Positions 24,801 to 36,026 of a DNA stretch of 64,000 nt are shown here, piece by piece. The first letter of the stretch is position 1, and each line of letters begins with the position of its first letter. A program made the translations under genes and the position numbers. The stretch is from Morinoia aosen (Eukaryota; Arthropoda; Malacostraca; Amphipoda; Talitridae): the NCBI GenBank assembly GCA_030386875.1, contig CM059572.1, positions 37,817,732-37,881,731 of the forward strand, in the 5' to 3' direction. The notes below the pieces were generated by a model, which worked only from the letters and a program-made list of their open reading frames with translations, did not search any database and was not told the origin of the DNA.

Positions 24801-27800
24801 TATGTGGCCTAATTTCAATCACAAATTGAATAGATTTCACGTTTGTATTATTTATTCGAGCTTTAAAATAGCTTTGATCTCATTTTTGTTAGAACTAAAT
24901 GTGGTTCGTGTGTTGTTGGTCGTATTTTCTTCGTTTTTGCGCCTGATTAAATTAAGTTTGAATCTCCCATTGGATTTTTGATGCGATATGGTAATCTTTA
25001 TTTTGTTTCTTATGCGACTTTTGAATTGAGTTAGCTTTGCCTAGTCATTTATATTTCTCACTTATATCAGAGGTAATGGGATAACATGGCGAACAACCTG
25101 GGCTCTTATATTGGTCCCCAAAGTGTTTTGAAAGGAGGATCTCATGTTTGCTCGCGATCCTTGAAAACTATAATTTTTAGAGCGTAAAAAATTGATCAGG
25201 GACTCAATTTCAGCTTAAGTACAGTTTACAACGTCAAAGCAGCATTTCCTTGTGACATCTGTGGATCTTCTTCGTATTTCTGTCTTCTGTGTTGATATTG
25301 ATATCAATCTTGAAATTTTACATTGACAGACGAAACTCCTAACTTTCGTGGACAGTGAGTGTGCTGACTTGATTTTGAAATGAACAAGCCGATTCTTAGT
25401 TACTGTTTTTCGTTTTTGTACGTCTCAACTTTGAGTTATGTAAGCTGTTGAGCTTGTACTTATTCGTGTTTCGAACAATGTGAAAGTGTTAGGAACTCGA
25501 TGAATTAGCGTCATTAATAATTACACGACTCTACTTCTCACTCATTCCAGTACCATAGCTTTCGATGAAGGTAGTTCTTTATTCTTCAGTGTTTTCACTA
25601 CTGCTAATAATTTTACTTATTATTAAATGCACTTCATTCTCACTAACGCTGTTATTATATTTCACTATTCTCAATAAGGGATTTAATGGAGCGTAAAGGG
25701 GATGTATAGCGCTTGCGTATGCTTATGAGTTCATTTTACATAAAATAATAGCTCAAATACGGCTCTATTCCTTTGCTTACATACATGTTGTGTATTCCAG
25801 ACTGATGATTTACATAGTTCTATTAAGCCAATTATTACATCTGATACTAGAGCTATGTGGTATTACTCTCATTTTAACTTCGGTGGATTTTCAACATGAA
25901 ACTAGAAATTACATTATCCAATGAGGATTTTTATTTAATTGGACAAGTCTTTCACAAGATAACTGAAGATAGTAGGGTTATTTCTCACGTTGTCAAACCC
26001 TCATTAGCCGTAACGTTTCATCCAGAGACGAACTTCGTTGTCTATACATAGCTTTGAATATGTACTTACCATGCGCGTTAGAGTTCACTCTAGCAAACCA
26101 TCAATTTCGCACAGATATCTGCACTTGTTTGATTTTTAGACGAATATTTCCAATGCATGTTGATACTGCAGTGTAATTTGATGGCGATCGAGTCCATTAC
26201 CATCTAATTAATGCTTCTTTCATGAGCGTTTCCATTAATGTTTAGTATTTTACATGACAGTTGCAAGACGACTTGAAAACAATGTTGAATGTAGTTGGCT
26301 ATCTACTTCTTTTTAAATTTTCTCTGATTTGCAATTATTTAAAATTGTTTTGTGGCTTTGGGCGAATATCTTGGTTCAGTGCCTAACTCATGTGTTATGA
26401 TAATTTCCTGACCAATTTTTGGGTACTCTTATTATTAAAAAGCGAGTAGAAATGATGGATGTTTTTAATCAATGGACCTTGAATGATCAGTGACGCACGT
26501 TGTTACCGAAGTTGAGGAGCTGTAATGGTTTCGTGCATAGGTCAAGTAGTGCGTCAGGCGAGATCCATCTCTTATTTGCTGTTGCCGTTGAATCATTCTA
26601 TAACACGTACATATGAATGTATTTGACATTTAAGTTTACCAAACACAAAAAATTTCTAGTATCGGCCATTTTAATTCTTATTTTTTGTGTGACTTGTACT
26701 ACTTGTAATATTTTAAGGACGCAAATGCTCGTTTTTTTTACGTATTTTACTGCGTGAACATTTTTTGGGTTAATTTCCGACCCAATAATACAGATTTGTA
26801 AATATAAAGTCATTTGAATCACGGTACTTGATGAAACTAGGACTAGTTTTCGGTGTAGCACTTTTGTAATACTTTCAGGGGAAGATCTACATAAAAAAAG
26901 GAGCTGACAAATTTTTATGCTGCCTAAACTATTACGCATCGCTTAGGTCCCACTGCTGATACGCTGATGATTGTTTTTAGCTCGTTTTGAAAGCAGAGCG
27001 ATTTTTAGAGATTTGTAGTATTTTAGAGGTATGCTGATATTGACTATCCTCGTCAGTGTACTCTTGGGAACTAGCACTTTTCCCTATTAATTTTACTCGC
27101 TAGAACATCAGTAAAATTCATTGAAGAAGTTTTGTTATTAGGATGGCCTCACTCTTTCTCTATACTTTTCCTGTATAAAAGCTGGCTCACCGTGCAACCG
27201 TCCTCGTGCACGAGTGTCTCCGTTTGTATTCTTTATTCTGATTTCAGCCTTTTATGTGTCATCGAGATCCTTACGCCTTCAATTCCGAGCGCAGCGAGCT
27301 GTGCTAACCAAGAAAAGGATATTTGTGCCGTTGTAGAGCCTTGTTGAACTTAACCTCGAATTGAATTTTGTTTGTGATAATCATGTAACTGAACGGAAGC
27401 GTAGGTTAAAAATGAAGGAACAATACTTGTAAATAATTCATCGTTTGAATGGATTAGGTTTCTGTTTACGATGTTGACCGTTGTTAGTGGAACTTTGGTA
27501 TGATAGTATTGTAGTCTATCCATTTCTTGAATACTTTTGAAACAAGAGTAACATTTCTTTCTCGAGATATTTTCATGTAAAAATATCTGAAATACGAACT
27601 ATTTGTATTTGATCAATCCGTTTTCTCTACCTTTCCAGCTTGGTGTTCTGGGTTCATAGAGTACCAACATATCTTGATTTTACTTTTTTTTATCACACAT
27701 GACTCAGGCAGAACAAATTACGCCATACTAAAATTTTAAGATTAAAATGATCTTGTTCAATATTTTTCTCGTGCGCAGTGATCATCTGTTGAGATAAGCT

Positions 27801-28150
27801 TAACTAGCATGAATTTGGTGATCATCGAATTCATCTGCACTTGTGTTCGTGAAAATCTATACGAATTTGTTTATTCTTCTGCCAACACGAAACAACTTTG
27901 ATGGGCAAGTAAATGAATTGATATTTCACATCGTACCAGTATCTTGGTTATTAATCTTAGCGAAATCTTCATTGTGTCAGGGAAGAGCCTTGCGGAATTT
28001 TTCAAGTAGACCGTTTGTATCATTTTAAGAACTAAAATTAATAAGGGAGCCCCTCCCCATAGGTTTTACCGAGCAATTTTTATCTGTAATCAAAAAGTAC
28101 CGTGCTGTCAGCGATAGATGCTGCTTTCGAGAAGGTTTTTCTGCTTCATA
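21891..28150. other. 6.3 kb without recognised gene
   Basis: AT-rich, T-rich on the + strand. No ORF with family resemblance, no paired inverted ends and no SINE-like copies found. Confidence 0.55.
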
Positions 28151-28184
28151 ATCAGGGGAATACAACTATACTCGTAGTATGTAA

Positions 28185-30066
28185 AGGGCCTTTCACACGA
28201 TCAGTTTTTTCGTCAGTCAACACTGACACTCACGGTTTCGCAACACCATATTTGGGCATGCGTGCTCTCTTTTGCTCTCTATTCGGCACTCGGCACTGTC
28301 AGGTTTGACTGCTGCTTTGCTTCTATTTGCGTGTCAGTTTTCGCCCACCCGGCGTCTAGTAAGGACGGCTGCGATCGCTCTCCCGTATCAAATGGTCTCA
28401 GCCTGGTCTCAATGATAAATTAACTATTTTCGCGAACAGCCTGCTTTGTGGAAAGTACAAAGCAACGAATACAAGAGCAGAGATATGAGAAGCAAGTCGC
28501 TCTAATATGTTACTGAATGAATCAACACAATATTAGTTTACATGAGAATGGTTTGAAGGAAAAAAATAAAACGCTTCGAAACCAGTTTAGGAAAAAATTT
28601 AGAGCATTTACTTTCAAAAAATTTATTATTTAGTAGAGGATAGCACCTGATTCAAAGGTGCGTATTTTTTCAGTATTCACTATGATATGGGAAACAATAG
28701 TTTATTTTGTTACAAGCACAACATCATGCAATCGTCCTGTTGTTGATCGAAAGGATTTTCGATCTTATTCAATATTCACTCAAGAAACACTGCAAAAGTA
28801 CATTAATTTTGTTAATTAGAATGAAAAAATTCAATATTCAGCCGCAAGTACGATTTCAACAATTTATCCGGCATTTTCAAAATAAAATAGAAACTTCTTA
28901 CATGTATTCTTCATATTTAATTTCAGCTTGAAAACGTTTCGTAGAATAAATGTAAACGTTTATTAGTTTACCCGCACCGCTGTCACATTCACATGCAGTA
29001 TTAGATATTATCAAGCAGTAATTTGAGTGGTTTATTATATTTTCTAATATTTGCTTGAGGATGCCAGATTTACGCCCCCTCAGGGGGATACAATTAATGT
29101 ATCTATGGGAATTGGCGCTCCCAGGGGGATAATGTGTGGGCCCGAGCTAAAGGTTAGGTAGGCTTTCTTTTTTGTTAAAATAGAATAGGATTTTGTTTTG
29201 TTACGGACCATCTTTTTTCGGTTCACTGCTGTCCTGTTTTTTCAGCATCTACTACTTTCTTCTTCAACTTTGACCTTGTTTCATGAACTTCTTTCTCATC
29301 TTACTGTTTCTATGCCTTTTCTGCATAGATTCCACGTTCCCTTAACTCCATACTAAATGGTGCCTTCTTCCTTCCTCTCTTTGGATCTCATTTGTTGAGG
29401 ATAGGGAGGCTTAAACTAACTAATAATCTAATCTAATCTGCCAGATTTACGCTTGCATTTTATCATACAGTTCTAAAAAAAGTGGGCAAGATTTCAATCG
29501 TTATTTCTATATCCTAGTCACTCTGCAGCCAGAAAATGAACGAATATAGTTCAATAAAAAATTCAATTTACGAGCTGTAATATTACATGCTGGTACATTC
29601 AAAACTGTATAGAAATAGCGGAAAATATTACCTGCACTTGAAGTTATTATGAAGTAGATTATTACATTTGTAGTAGTTGTAGTATTTGTTAGATTTGGTG
29701 TGACCAAATTTTACAAATGCTGAAAAAAGGAAGGAATGTGGCAAATAATTAGTGAGCGAAATTTTGATATTTAGCCCTAACTTACTACAAATCCGGTTAT
29801 AACTGCCATTTTCTGGATGTTTAGCCAGCCAATCTTTTACCCACTATCTATTTACGGTGTTTTTCTTCTCTATGACTGCAAAGCCGATGAGTATGCTTGC
29901 TTTGACTACGACGAATCTTTCTCGACAACGCATAGTGAAGCACTGCCAAGCTTGCCAGTGAAGCGCCACTTCAGTCACGCGAACGTACGTGTGAACGCGA
30001 GTGTTTTGACTACACTCAGTGAGTGTGAGTGTCACTGACGAGAAAACTGATCGTGTGAAAGGCCCT
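28185..30066. mobile_element. PIF/Harbinger-like nonautonomous transposon
   Basis: TAA at 28182-28184 and 30067-30069 fits the 3-bp target site of PIF/Harbinger. The 33-bp inverted ends (28185-28217, 30034-30066) begin AGGGCCTTTCACACGATCAG and differ at one position. No transposase frame is visible. It carries a nested SINE-like copy (29075-29439) and itself splits another copy. Confidence 0.85.
29075..29439 (+). repeat. SINE-like copy nested in the Harbinger-like element
   Basis: Exact 12-bp duplication GCCAGATTTACG at 29063-29074 and 29440-29451. Full-length with a CTAATCTAATC tail. Confidence 0.93.
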
Positions 30067-30397
30067 TAAGGGGATTAACGCTCACGGGGATATTATGTGA
30101 GGTCCCGAGCTAACGATTAGGTATAGCCTTCCATTTGTTGAAATAGAATAGTGTTTTTGTTTTTTGTTACAGACCATTTTTTTCGGTTCACTACTGTCCT
30201 ATTTTTCAGCATCTACTACTTTCTTCTTCAACATTTATCTTGTTTTATGAACTTCTTTCTCAACTTAGTGGTCTATGCACCTTGTGCATAGATTTTGCGT
30301 TCACTCAACTCCATACTAAATGGTGCCTTCCTCTTTCCTCTTTGGAATGCCTTTGTTGCGGTTAGGGAGGCTTAAACTAACGTCTAATCTAACCTGG

Positions 30398-31732
30398 TAG
30401 ACACCTAGATATTGACTAGTTGGATGTGGATAATACGTGAGTCGTCTCGCTGTTTTATGCTTACCTGTATTTGAACTTCTTCAATAGAGTTCATTGGATA
30501 TTTTTTTTCAGAATGTTGCTCTCCTGAGCTATGTGCCCATACTAGTTATCGAGAATATACTGGCGTCTGCTCAAATTTATGGATAGCGAAAGTTTTATGT
30601 GAATCGTAGGATTTTAGATGAAGCTGAAGATCAACGTTTTGCAATTTCCAGATCTCAAGGTTTCTTTAATTTAAAATTTATTTGAATATAATGTTTAGCT
30701 CCTGGGATGTGATTACGATACTGGCCATCGAATGTTGACTGCGTAACATTTTTGCTTACATGCTACGTGAATTAAATTTTGCATTAGTCTGATGTCGTTG
30801 GTCTAGTTTTGTACAGATAACTTGAAAAATTCGTCGTGCTGTAAGCCGGACTAGACTTTAGTTAGTGGCACATAAAAAGAGTTTCTTGTTTTCATCGTGA
30901 AGCCGATGCATATCATCGAAATGCTCTCTATGAATGTAGGTATAATTTTACTTTGTATTTGTGGGTTCAAGTGAATCCCGTGAGTGCATTTGTGGGAATT
31001 TTTCGTGGGATGTGCATCTGTTACATGTTGACCATGCCTTGGAAGCAATTTTGGGAATAACTTTGTAATCATGTCATGTAAGATCTTCGGGGTATTGCGC
31101 CAGTCATGATGTATTTAAGGTGATTGTTGTGATACGTGCGTAGTGTGATTGTCTCACTGTGGTATTTATTTTGCAAGTGCCGTGTGTTGTTTGAATGCGT
31201 AACTTTTTTTGCTATGGACCAGTAAGAGCGTTAGAAATCACTAGCGTTTATTGACCTTAGAGGCGATGGTTTCTTGGTGTACATATTTATGTATTTTGTA
31301 CAGGATACGGCTGTAAAATGTTTTGTACTTACCTGAGTCTGGTATGCATGACGAGGCAATGTTTTGCATCGAATAATGTATATATATTTTCTCATGTGGT
31401 TACTTTTGTACGTTTCTTCGTTATTCCGTCCTAGACAGTGGATGGTTTTAGTGCCCGTAAACATGTCGGGCGCAGAAAATTGCTATTTATTGAAGTTTGT
31501 GAGTGATCTCGCTCCTGTAATTCCCTTTTAATAAATCTTTCATTCGTCTACTCTTTTTTCTATTTACCATTTTTTTTATCCATTTTCGTGGCGCACCTGT
31601 AAGGCTCCAACTACTTGTATATTCTATTATAACCAGTTAAGGAGGAGATTTGGTCAGCGGCGTCTTGAAAAGGTGATGTATATTTGTTTGTCCACGAGGT
31701 CCTCCAAATATCGGTCTCCCTGAAGGTGTTAG
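30398..31732. other. no feature recognised
   Basis: AT-rich; only short chance frames on both strands. Confidence 0.5.
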
Positions 31733-32344
31733 CCCCTTCCCAAACAATTTTTTTGTTAAAAACGTTTCTTTTTCAGACTAATTTTTTCATTTTGGATCTG
31801 TGTAGTATTTTTGATGCTGGTTATGAAAACAGTTTGCAATTCTTTTTTCTTGCCATTTTTGTGGTTAACTTTTGATTTTGAAAATGCCTTTCTCGGCAAA
31901 AACGAGTTAAATAGTCATTGTCGAAAAATAGTCATTGTCTGATGAACTGGCAGAGTTATCAGAAGTATTCACGCTTCTGAGGGAAGGTTCATATTCACTA
32001 TCTTCCGTTGAACTAGACATTTGGGGTGTAACACTTGGAAATGCTACAAAAAATGAGCGGAAATGTGAATGCAAACAACACCCATCCGACGTCAATGGCT
32101 ATCGGAGCAAGTCTAGTAACAATGTCTTTGAAATCCCACGGCTCTACCCTATCGCCTCTGACAGGCGTACAATTTGACGAGAATACTCGTTTCACACGTA
32201 GAATGGCTTACAAAGGCTTAAAATCGACGAGTATATACGTATGTAGCTGGTTTTTTAAGGGTAGAGTTTCAGACGAGTATACTCGACGACTGAAAAACGA
32301 ACATTTTGTGAAAACGAGTATACACGCTTCTGCCGGGGAAGGGG
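31733..32344 (-). mobile_element. piggyBac-like element remnant with palindromic subterminal sites
   Basis: Ends CCCCTTCC (31733) and its inverted form ending at 32344, next to TTAG on the left and TTAA (32345-32348) on the right, as for piggyBac if one base has changed. The right part has four ACGAGTATACTCG-like palindromes. A short - strand frame, MSSSTEDSEYEPSLRSVNTS then SDNSASSSDNDYF (about 31907-32020), resembles the acidic N-terminus of piggyBac transposases. The rest of the transposase is missing. Confidence 0.5.
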
Positions 32345-32649
32345 TTAATCTAAGTCTATGCTCATGACATTTACTTACAGTACAAGCTGAATGTTCATAG
32401 TTTGCGGTAGAGCTCCCTTACTCATGTGGTTCGGAAACATGTAATTAAATTATATAAATATTTTTCCATCGTGATTAATTGAAAGTTATCAAATTGTTCT
32501 AATTAAAGTTTTGGGGTACGTGAATTCAAATAGAATCTCTGGTACCGTATGAGAAGGTCACGAGTAATTAATCATTTTCATCAGAGAAGTTGCTTTTCTT
32601 CAGGCGAATGATCATTAGGAATTTAAAAACGAAGAATGCACTACATATT

Positions 32650-32830
32650 GAAATCATATTTATATTTAATTAAGATGCTACACTAACTATATATTCAAAA
32701 CTAGGTCAATTCTATAAAACGTTTCGGAGACCAGCTCCATCTTCAGTTAACCGTCTGCAAGTAAAAAGTAAAGAAAATCAGTCTTCTATACAAAACACAA
32801 GGGTACAATAAAATTTACAAGTGAATTTGT
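32650..32830 (-). repeat. probable Penelope-like element pseudo-LTR fragment
   Basis: The hammerhead motif lies in an AT-rich segment whose edges are unclear. No reverse transcriptase or GIY-YIG endonuclease frame is found nearby, so only the terminal part of the element remains. Confidence 0.4.
32704..32752 (-). ncRNA. hammerhead ribozyme motif, Penelope-like element type
   Basis: On the - strand: GGTTAA (stem I), CUGAAGA core, then GGAG-loop-CUCC (stem II, perfect), GAAAC core, a very short stem III region (GUUUUAUA) and UUGACC closing stem I with GGTTAA (one G-U pair). The core CUGANGA...GAAA is complete. Minimal type I hammerheads with tiny stem III are known in the pseudo-LTRs of Penelope-like retroelements, and the surrounding sequence (about 32690-32830) is probably such a remnant. 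Confidence 0.65.
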
Positions 32831-34169
32831 AATGGGTATGAACTATTGGCGCTATTAAGATCTGGTTTTTCTTTTGAAATAAAAAGAGATTCTAAAATAC
32901 GTAGATCTAAGTCATTGGATGCTGTGCGTAAGATTGAAAAATTTTCCTCTGCTATTCGGTCACAACATTCGGTCTGCTATTCGGTCACATTACTATACGT
33001 AATATTTAATTCCACCCACTTATGTTGATTCTTTTTATATAGCGCATTGAGCGTTTTTTATCATTAGTGTGTTCACAGAAGCTAGTTTTTGAGATCCTTT
33101 ACCGAAACCTCAAACGCTGCCGTTCGTGGATCGGTGAAGCAGATTTGCTCAGCAGCCAAGAGAATTTTATAAAAAGTTTCCATGTGTATAGTAGGGTATT
33201 GGAGACCGTTTATTTCAAAAGTCGACCAATTGCTCGTGATCTTAACTGCAATCAACTCCATAGTTGAAATTCCGCTTCGGTTTTCAATCTTCAAAACTTA
33301 AATTTTCTTCATGCTTTTTCTTTCACAGATCAAAACTCCCAAGACCTTTAAAAAGAACTCTTCGCATTTTGCTTTGATAGATGCATTAATCACTCGTTAA
33401 AGTGATAACAAAATTCGTTCCTTGGAGAAAAACAATTGAAAATTTTATCCTGCTGGACTTTGACCCTCCACCTAATTTTAACCAAATTTAATATCAACCC
33501 TTATACTTCCTAATTCAGTTCAACAAGTTTAAATTATTCCACTTTTTTCACGGGCTAACCCGACCCTAGTTCTTCAAATTAACGTGAAAAAATCAGGTGG
33601 CAATCTGCGTTGAAAATATTGGCTTAGCGAACGTTCTACTGCTCTCAGTAAGCAATGAAATAACAAAATAAATCATAAAATTAGCATGTGCATCCAAGAA
33701 TGAGGTAGCTACGTACACACTAATCCCAGACGCCTTTTACTATTTAGAGTAAGCAGGAATCGCACTCGAGTATTGGAACATTTTTGTTTGCAGTTCATTT
33801 CCTTTCATCATGACCAAAAAGTTTACTTACGAGAAGAAAGATATCAACAAGAGGACCATGAGCGTGTAATTATCCATATTATGTTATGAATTAATTACTT
33901 AAATTTGCGCCTTTGGCGCTTCAAATACCGTTGTGTCGAATTTTCATGTAATTTTTTGGCCTCTGGGGGCATAGAAAAGCAGTAGCTTTAAGCTGATCAG
34001 GTTTGTCTATCCTATACTGTACTGGTGCCCTCGCGAGGGACGGCTAGGTTACCTCAGCTATACACAGGACCTGGTGACTTCCGTCTTCCGCGCCCATGCA
34101 ATTGCTTCTTTCAGTTTTCGTGCTGTCTTTGCTATCTCTTCGGTTTTTCTTCTCCCTTCCTGACTTGCT
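32831..34169. other. no feature recognised
   Basis: AT-rich sequence between the hammerhead-bearing fragment and a truncated SINE-like copy. Confidence 0.5.
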
Positions 34170-34425
34170 GACTTCCGAGCTAAGAGTTAGGTAGGCCTTC
34201 TTTTTGTTGAAATAAAATGTTTCTTGTTTTGTTAAGGACAATCTTTTTTCGGTTCACTACTATCCTGTATTTCAGCACCTCTGATTTTCATTAAGCTTTT
34301 TTCTTGTTTCCTAAACCTGTGCTTAGATTTCGCATTCCCTTTACTCCATGCTAAATGGTGCTTCATCTTTCCTATCTTTGAACATATTTGTTGTGGCAAG
34401 GGAAGCTAAAACTAACTTATTAATT
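34170..34425 (+). repeat. SINE-like family, 5'-truncated copy
   Basis: Begins at the internal ttccgagctaagagttaggt and ends aactaacttattaatt at the border of the TIR element 34429-34686. Confidence 0.75.
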
Positions 34426-34428
34426 AGC

Positions 34429-34686
34429 ACGTTCCCCGCGTATTGGGCCATATATGTCCCAATAGGTAAATTGCCCATTCACGCACCGGTATAAATGAAC
34501 GGCATTTCATGTTTCGCGACCTTTTTTAAGAAATAACTGCTACCATACGGGGTGAAATGTTATCGTGCATTGTAATACTATATTTTTTAGGCAGGCTAAA
34601 AAATGTATTCGAGCATTAAAGTCGATATCCCAATTCTGCTACTTACAACCTAACCAAACCAACCGTTAACTGCCGCGGTGAACGTG
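34429..34686. mobile_element. short TIR element (MITE), possibly piggyBac-like
   Basis: 258 bp with ends CACGTTCCCCGCG and its inverse CCGCGGTGAACGTG, flanked by TTAG on the left and TTAA on the right. It has no coding capacity. It sits between two SINE-like fragments. Confidence 0.5.
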
Positions 34687-34699
34687 TTAAATAATTTTA

Positions 34700-34885
34700 T
34701 TGTGTTTCATAAACTTTTTCTAAGTTGATGGTTTCATGCGCAGTGGGTATTGTCCGGGAACACATTTTCTGTGCAGATTCCTCGTTTTTTTACTCTATTT
34801 TTAATGGTGCCTTCCTGCTTCATCTCTTTGGAACACCTTTGTTGAGGCTAGGGGCTTAAACTAACTTCTAATCCTAATCCAAACT
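34700..34885 (+). repeat. SINE-like family, 5'-truncated copy, older subfamily
   Basis: Starts gtgtttcataaactttttct, contains the ~25-bp insertion (gtgggtattgtccgggaac), and ends aaactaacttctaatcctaa. Confidence 0.7.
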
Positions 34886-34922
34886 CAGCAAAAGCAAAGC
34901 ATAATTATGCATTGATTATCAG

Positions 34923-35131
34923 AAAGTTCCACTGAGAAAGTCAACGAGGGATCAGAAGTGGACTCGGTGGAGCCTACGACCCCGTCAGAACTTGGCATTC
35001 GACCGTCTAAGGCGCCAGAAATGCCCGGAGTGAATTGCAAGAATGTTCAGCAACAGAGCGCAGTTGTTCCACCGGGCGATGCAGCGAATGAGATTCAGGT
35101 AAAGCCAGAAGCCACGCCTCGAATAAACTAA
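34923..35131 (+). pseudogene. coding-like segment, unrecognised; fragmented by two DNA transposons
   Basis: After an acceptor-like gattatcag at 34922, a GC-richer frame runs about 68 codons to TAA at 35129. It is rich in Glu, Ser, Pro, Thr and Val (for example EKVNEGSEVDSVEPTTPSEL) and opens in the phase spinster exon 8 would need. The same frame continues past two TAA codons to 35222, where a piggyBac-like MITE begins. Skipping that MITE and the DD41D element at 35772, the frame stays open to a TGA near 37302. I do not recognise the protein. It could be an old host exon, a dead gene or transposon remnant. Confidence 0.35.
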
Positions 35132-35226
35132 ACTATTCGAGAAAATTAATCTGAAACTCGAATTGTTGCAAATGATGACGCAGTTTTGTCTGAGGTTACA
35201 TCAACAGAGGATGAAGTAACGCTTAA

Positions 35227-35707
35227 CCCTTTCGAGTCTTCTAGGACACGTGTGTCCCACCAGATATTTTAAAAGTCCAGAGGACTAGATATGTCCCAGA
35301 AACGTATTCTATTATATCAAAACAGAGTTATAGATTCAACAATTATTCGCACCACTTCGCTGCTATCTATTGCACTAAGTCAGAGAGCAATAGCGCCCAC
35401 TTTACCCGCTACTGCTGATGATGTCAGTTTTCTAGGTGTTTTTACAGATTTTTTCTAAGTAATATATACATTCAAGATGGTTTGAACCCTATTGTCCGTG
35501 ACTGTATACTGGGACATAATCATTCCAGTATACATAAAATAACATGTCTGCTGGGACACAATTGTGCCAATCCTCTAAAACGCTATAATCCTTATATGTA
35601 TGAGATAAATTAATTTTTTACTTATTCTGTTTAAATATGGGTGATGGAGTTGAAGTGCACATTTTTACCTGTCTAAATCAAATTTCGTGAAAGCCGATTC
35701 GAAAGGG
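35227..35707. mobile_element. piggyBac-like MITE
   Basis: Exact TTAA on both sides (35223-35226, 35708-35711) and inverted ends CCCTTTCGA. Length 481 bp, no frame. It interrupts the coding-like segment that starts at 34923. Confidence 0.85.
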
Positions 35708-35771
35708 TTAAAACAACGCAAGAGAATAATACATTGATGCTAAAACCACTATCAGATGGAGACTTGGTATA

Positions 35772-35937
35772 CAGGGTGTTTCAAAAATACACGGCATAAT
35801 TTCAGGTATGTATTTCCCACATGTAGACAATCAAAATAGTTCATTACAACATATGTCCGGAAATGCTTCATTTCCGAGTTATGGCCTTCACAACATTGAA
35901 ATTCACCGGAACGTTTTTCTTTCCGTAGGTCGTTGCC
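35772..35937 (+). repeat. left terminal inverted repeat of DD41D element
   Basis: 166 bp, starts CAGGGTGTTTC next to TA. The reverse complement of 37096-37261 matches it along its length except T/C within ttccgYaggtc. Confidence 0.95.
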
Positions 35938-36026
35938 GTCAAAGGACACATTAAGAGGGCACTCTGACAGATCATTCCTAGGCGAAGGTTAAATTCAGTG
36001 TTGTGTTTGGCGTTCGACTGTGTGTC

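Larger units (their letters stand above)
28151..30397 (+). repeat. SINE-like copy split by the Harbinger-like element
   Basis: The first part, atcaggggaatacaactata (28151-28184), is the family's 5' end; the rest continues at 30067 with taaggggattaacgctcacg and runs to about 30397. The break coincides with the TAA target site. Confidence 0.8.

Noticed and set aside
26598-26939. 113-codon frame on the - strand
   Set aside because: Composition like its surroundings and no recognisable domain.
3770-27270. Similar ~100-bp stretches near 3775-3870 and 27170-27270 (accRtgcaaccg, gatScttacgccttc)
   Set aside because: Roughly three-quarters identity over short pieces; too little to define a repeat family.
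36003-36026. Eight extra N-terminal codons for the DD41D transposase
   Set aside because: They need a GTG start; the DUF4817 domain begins at ATG 36027.
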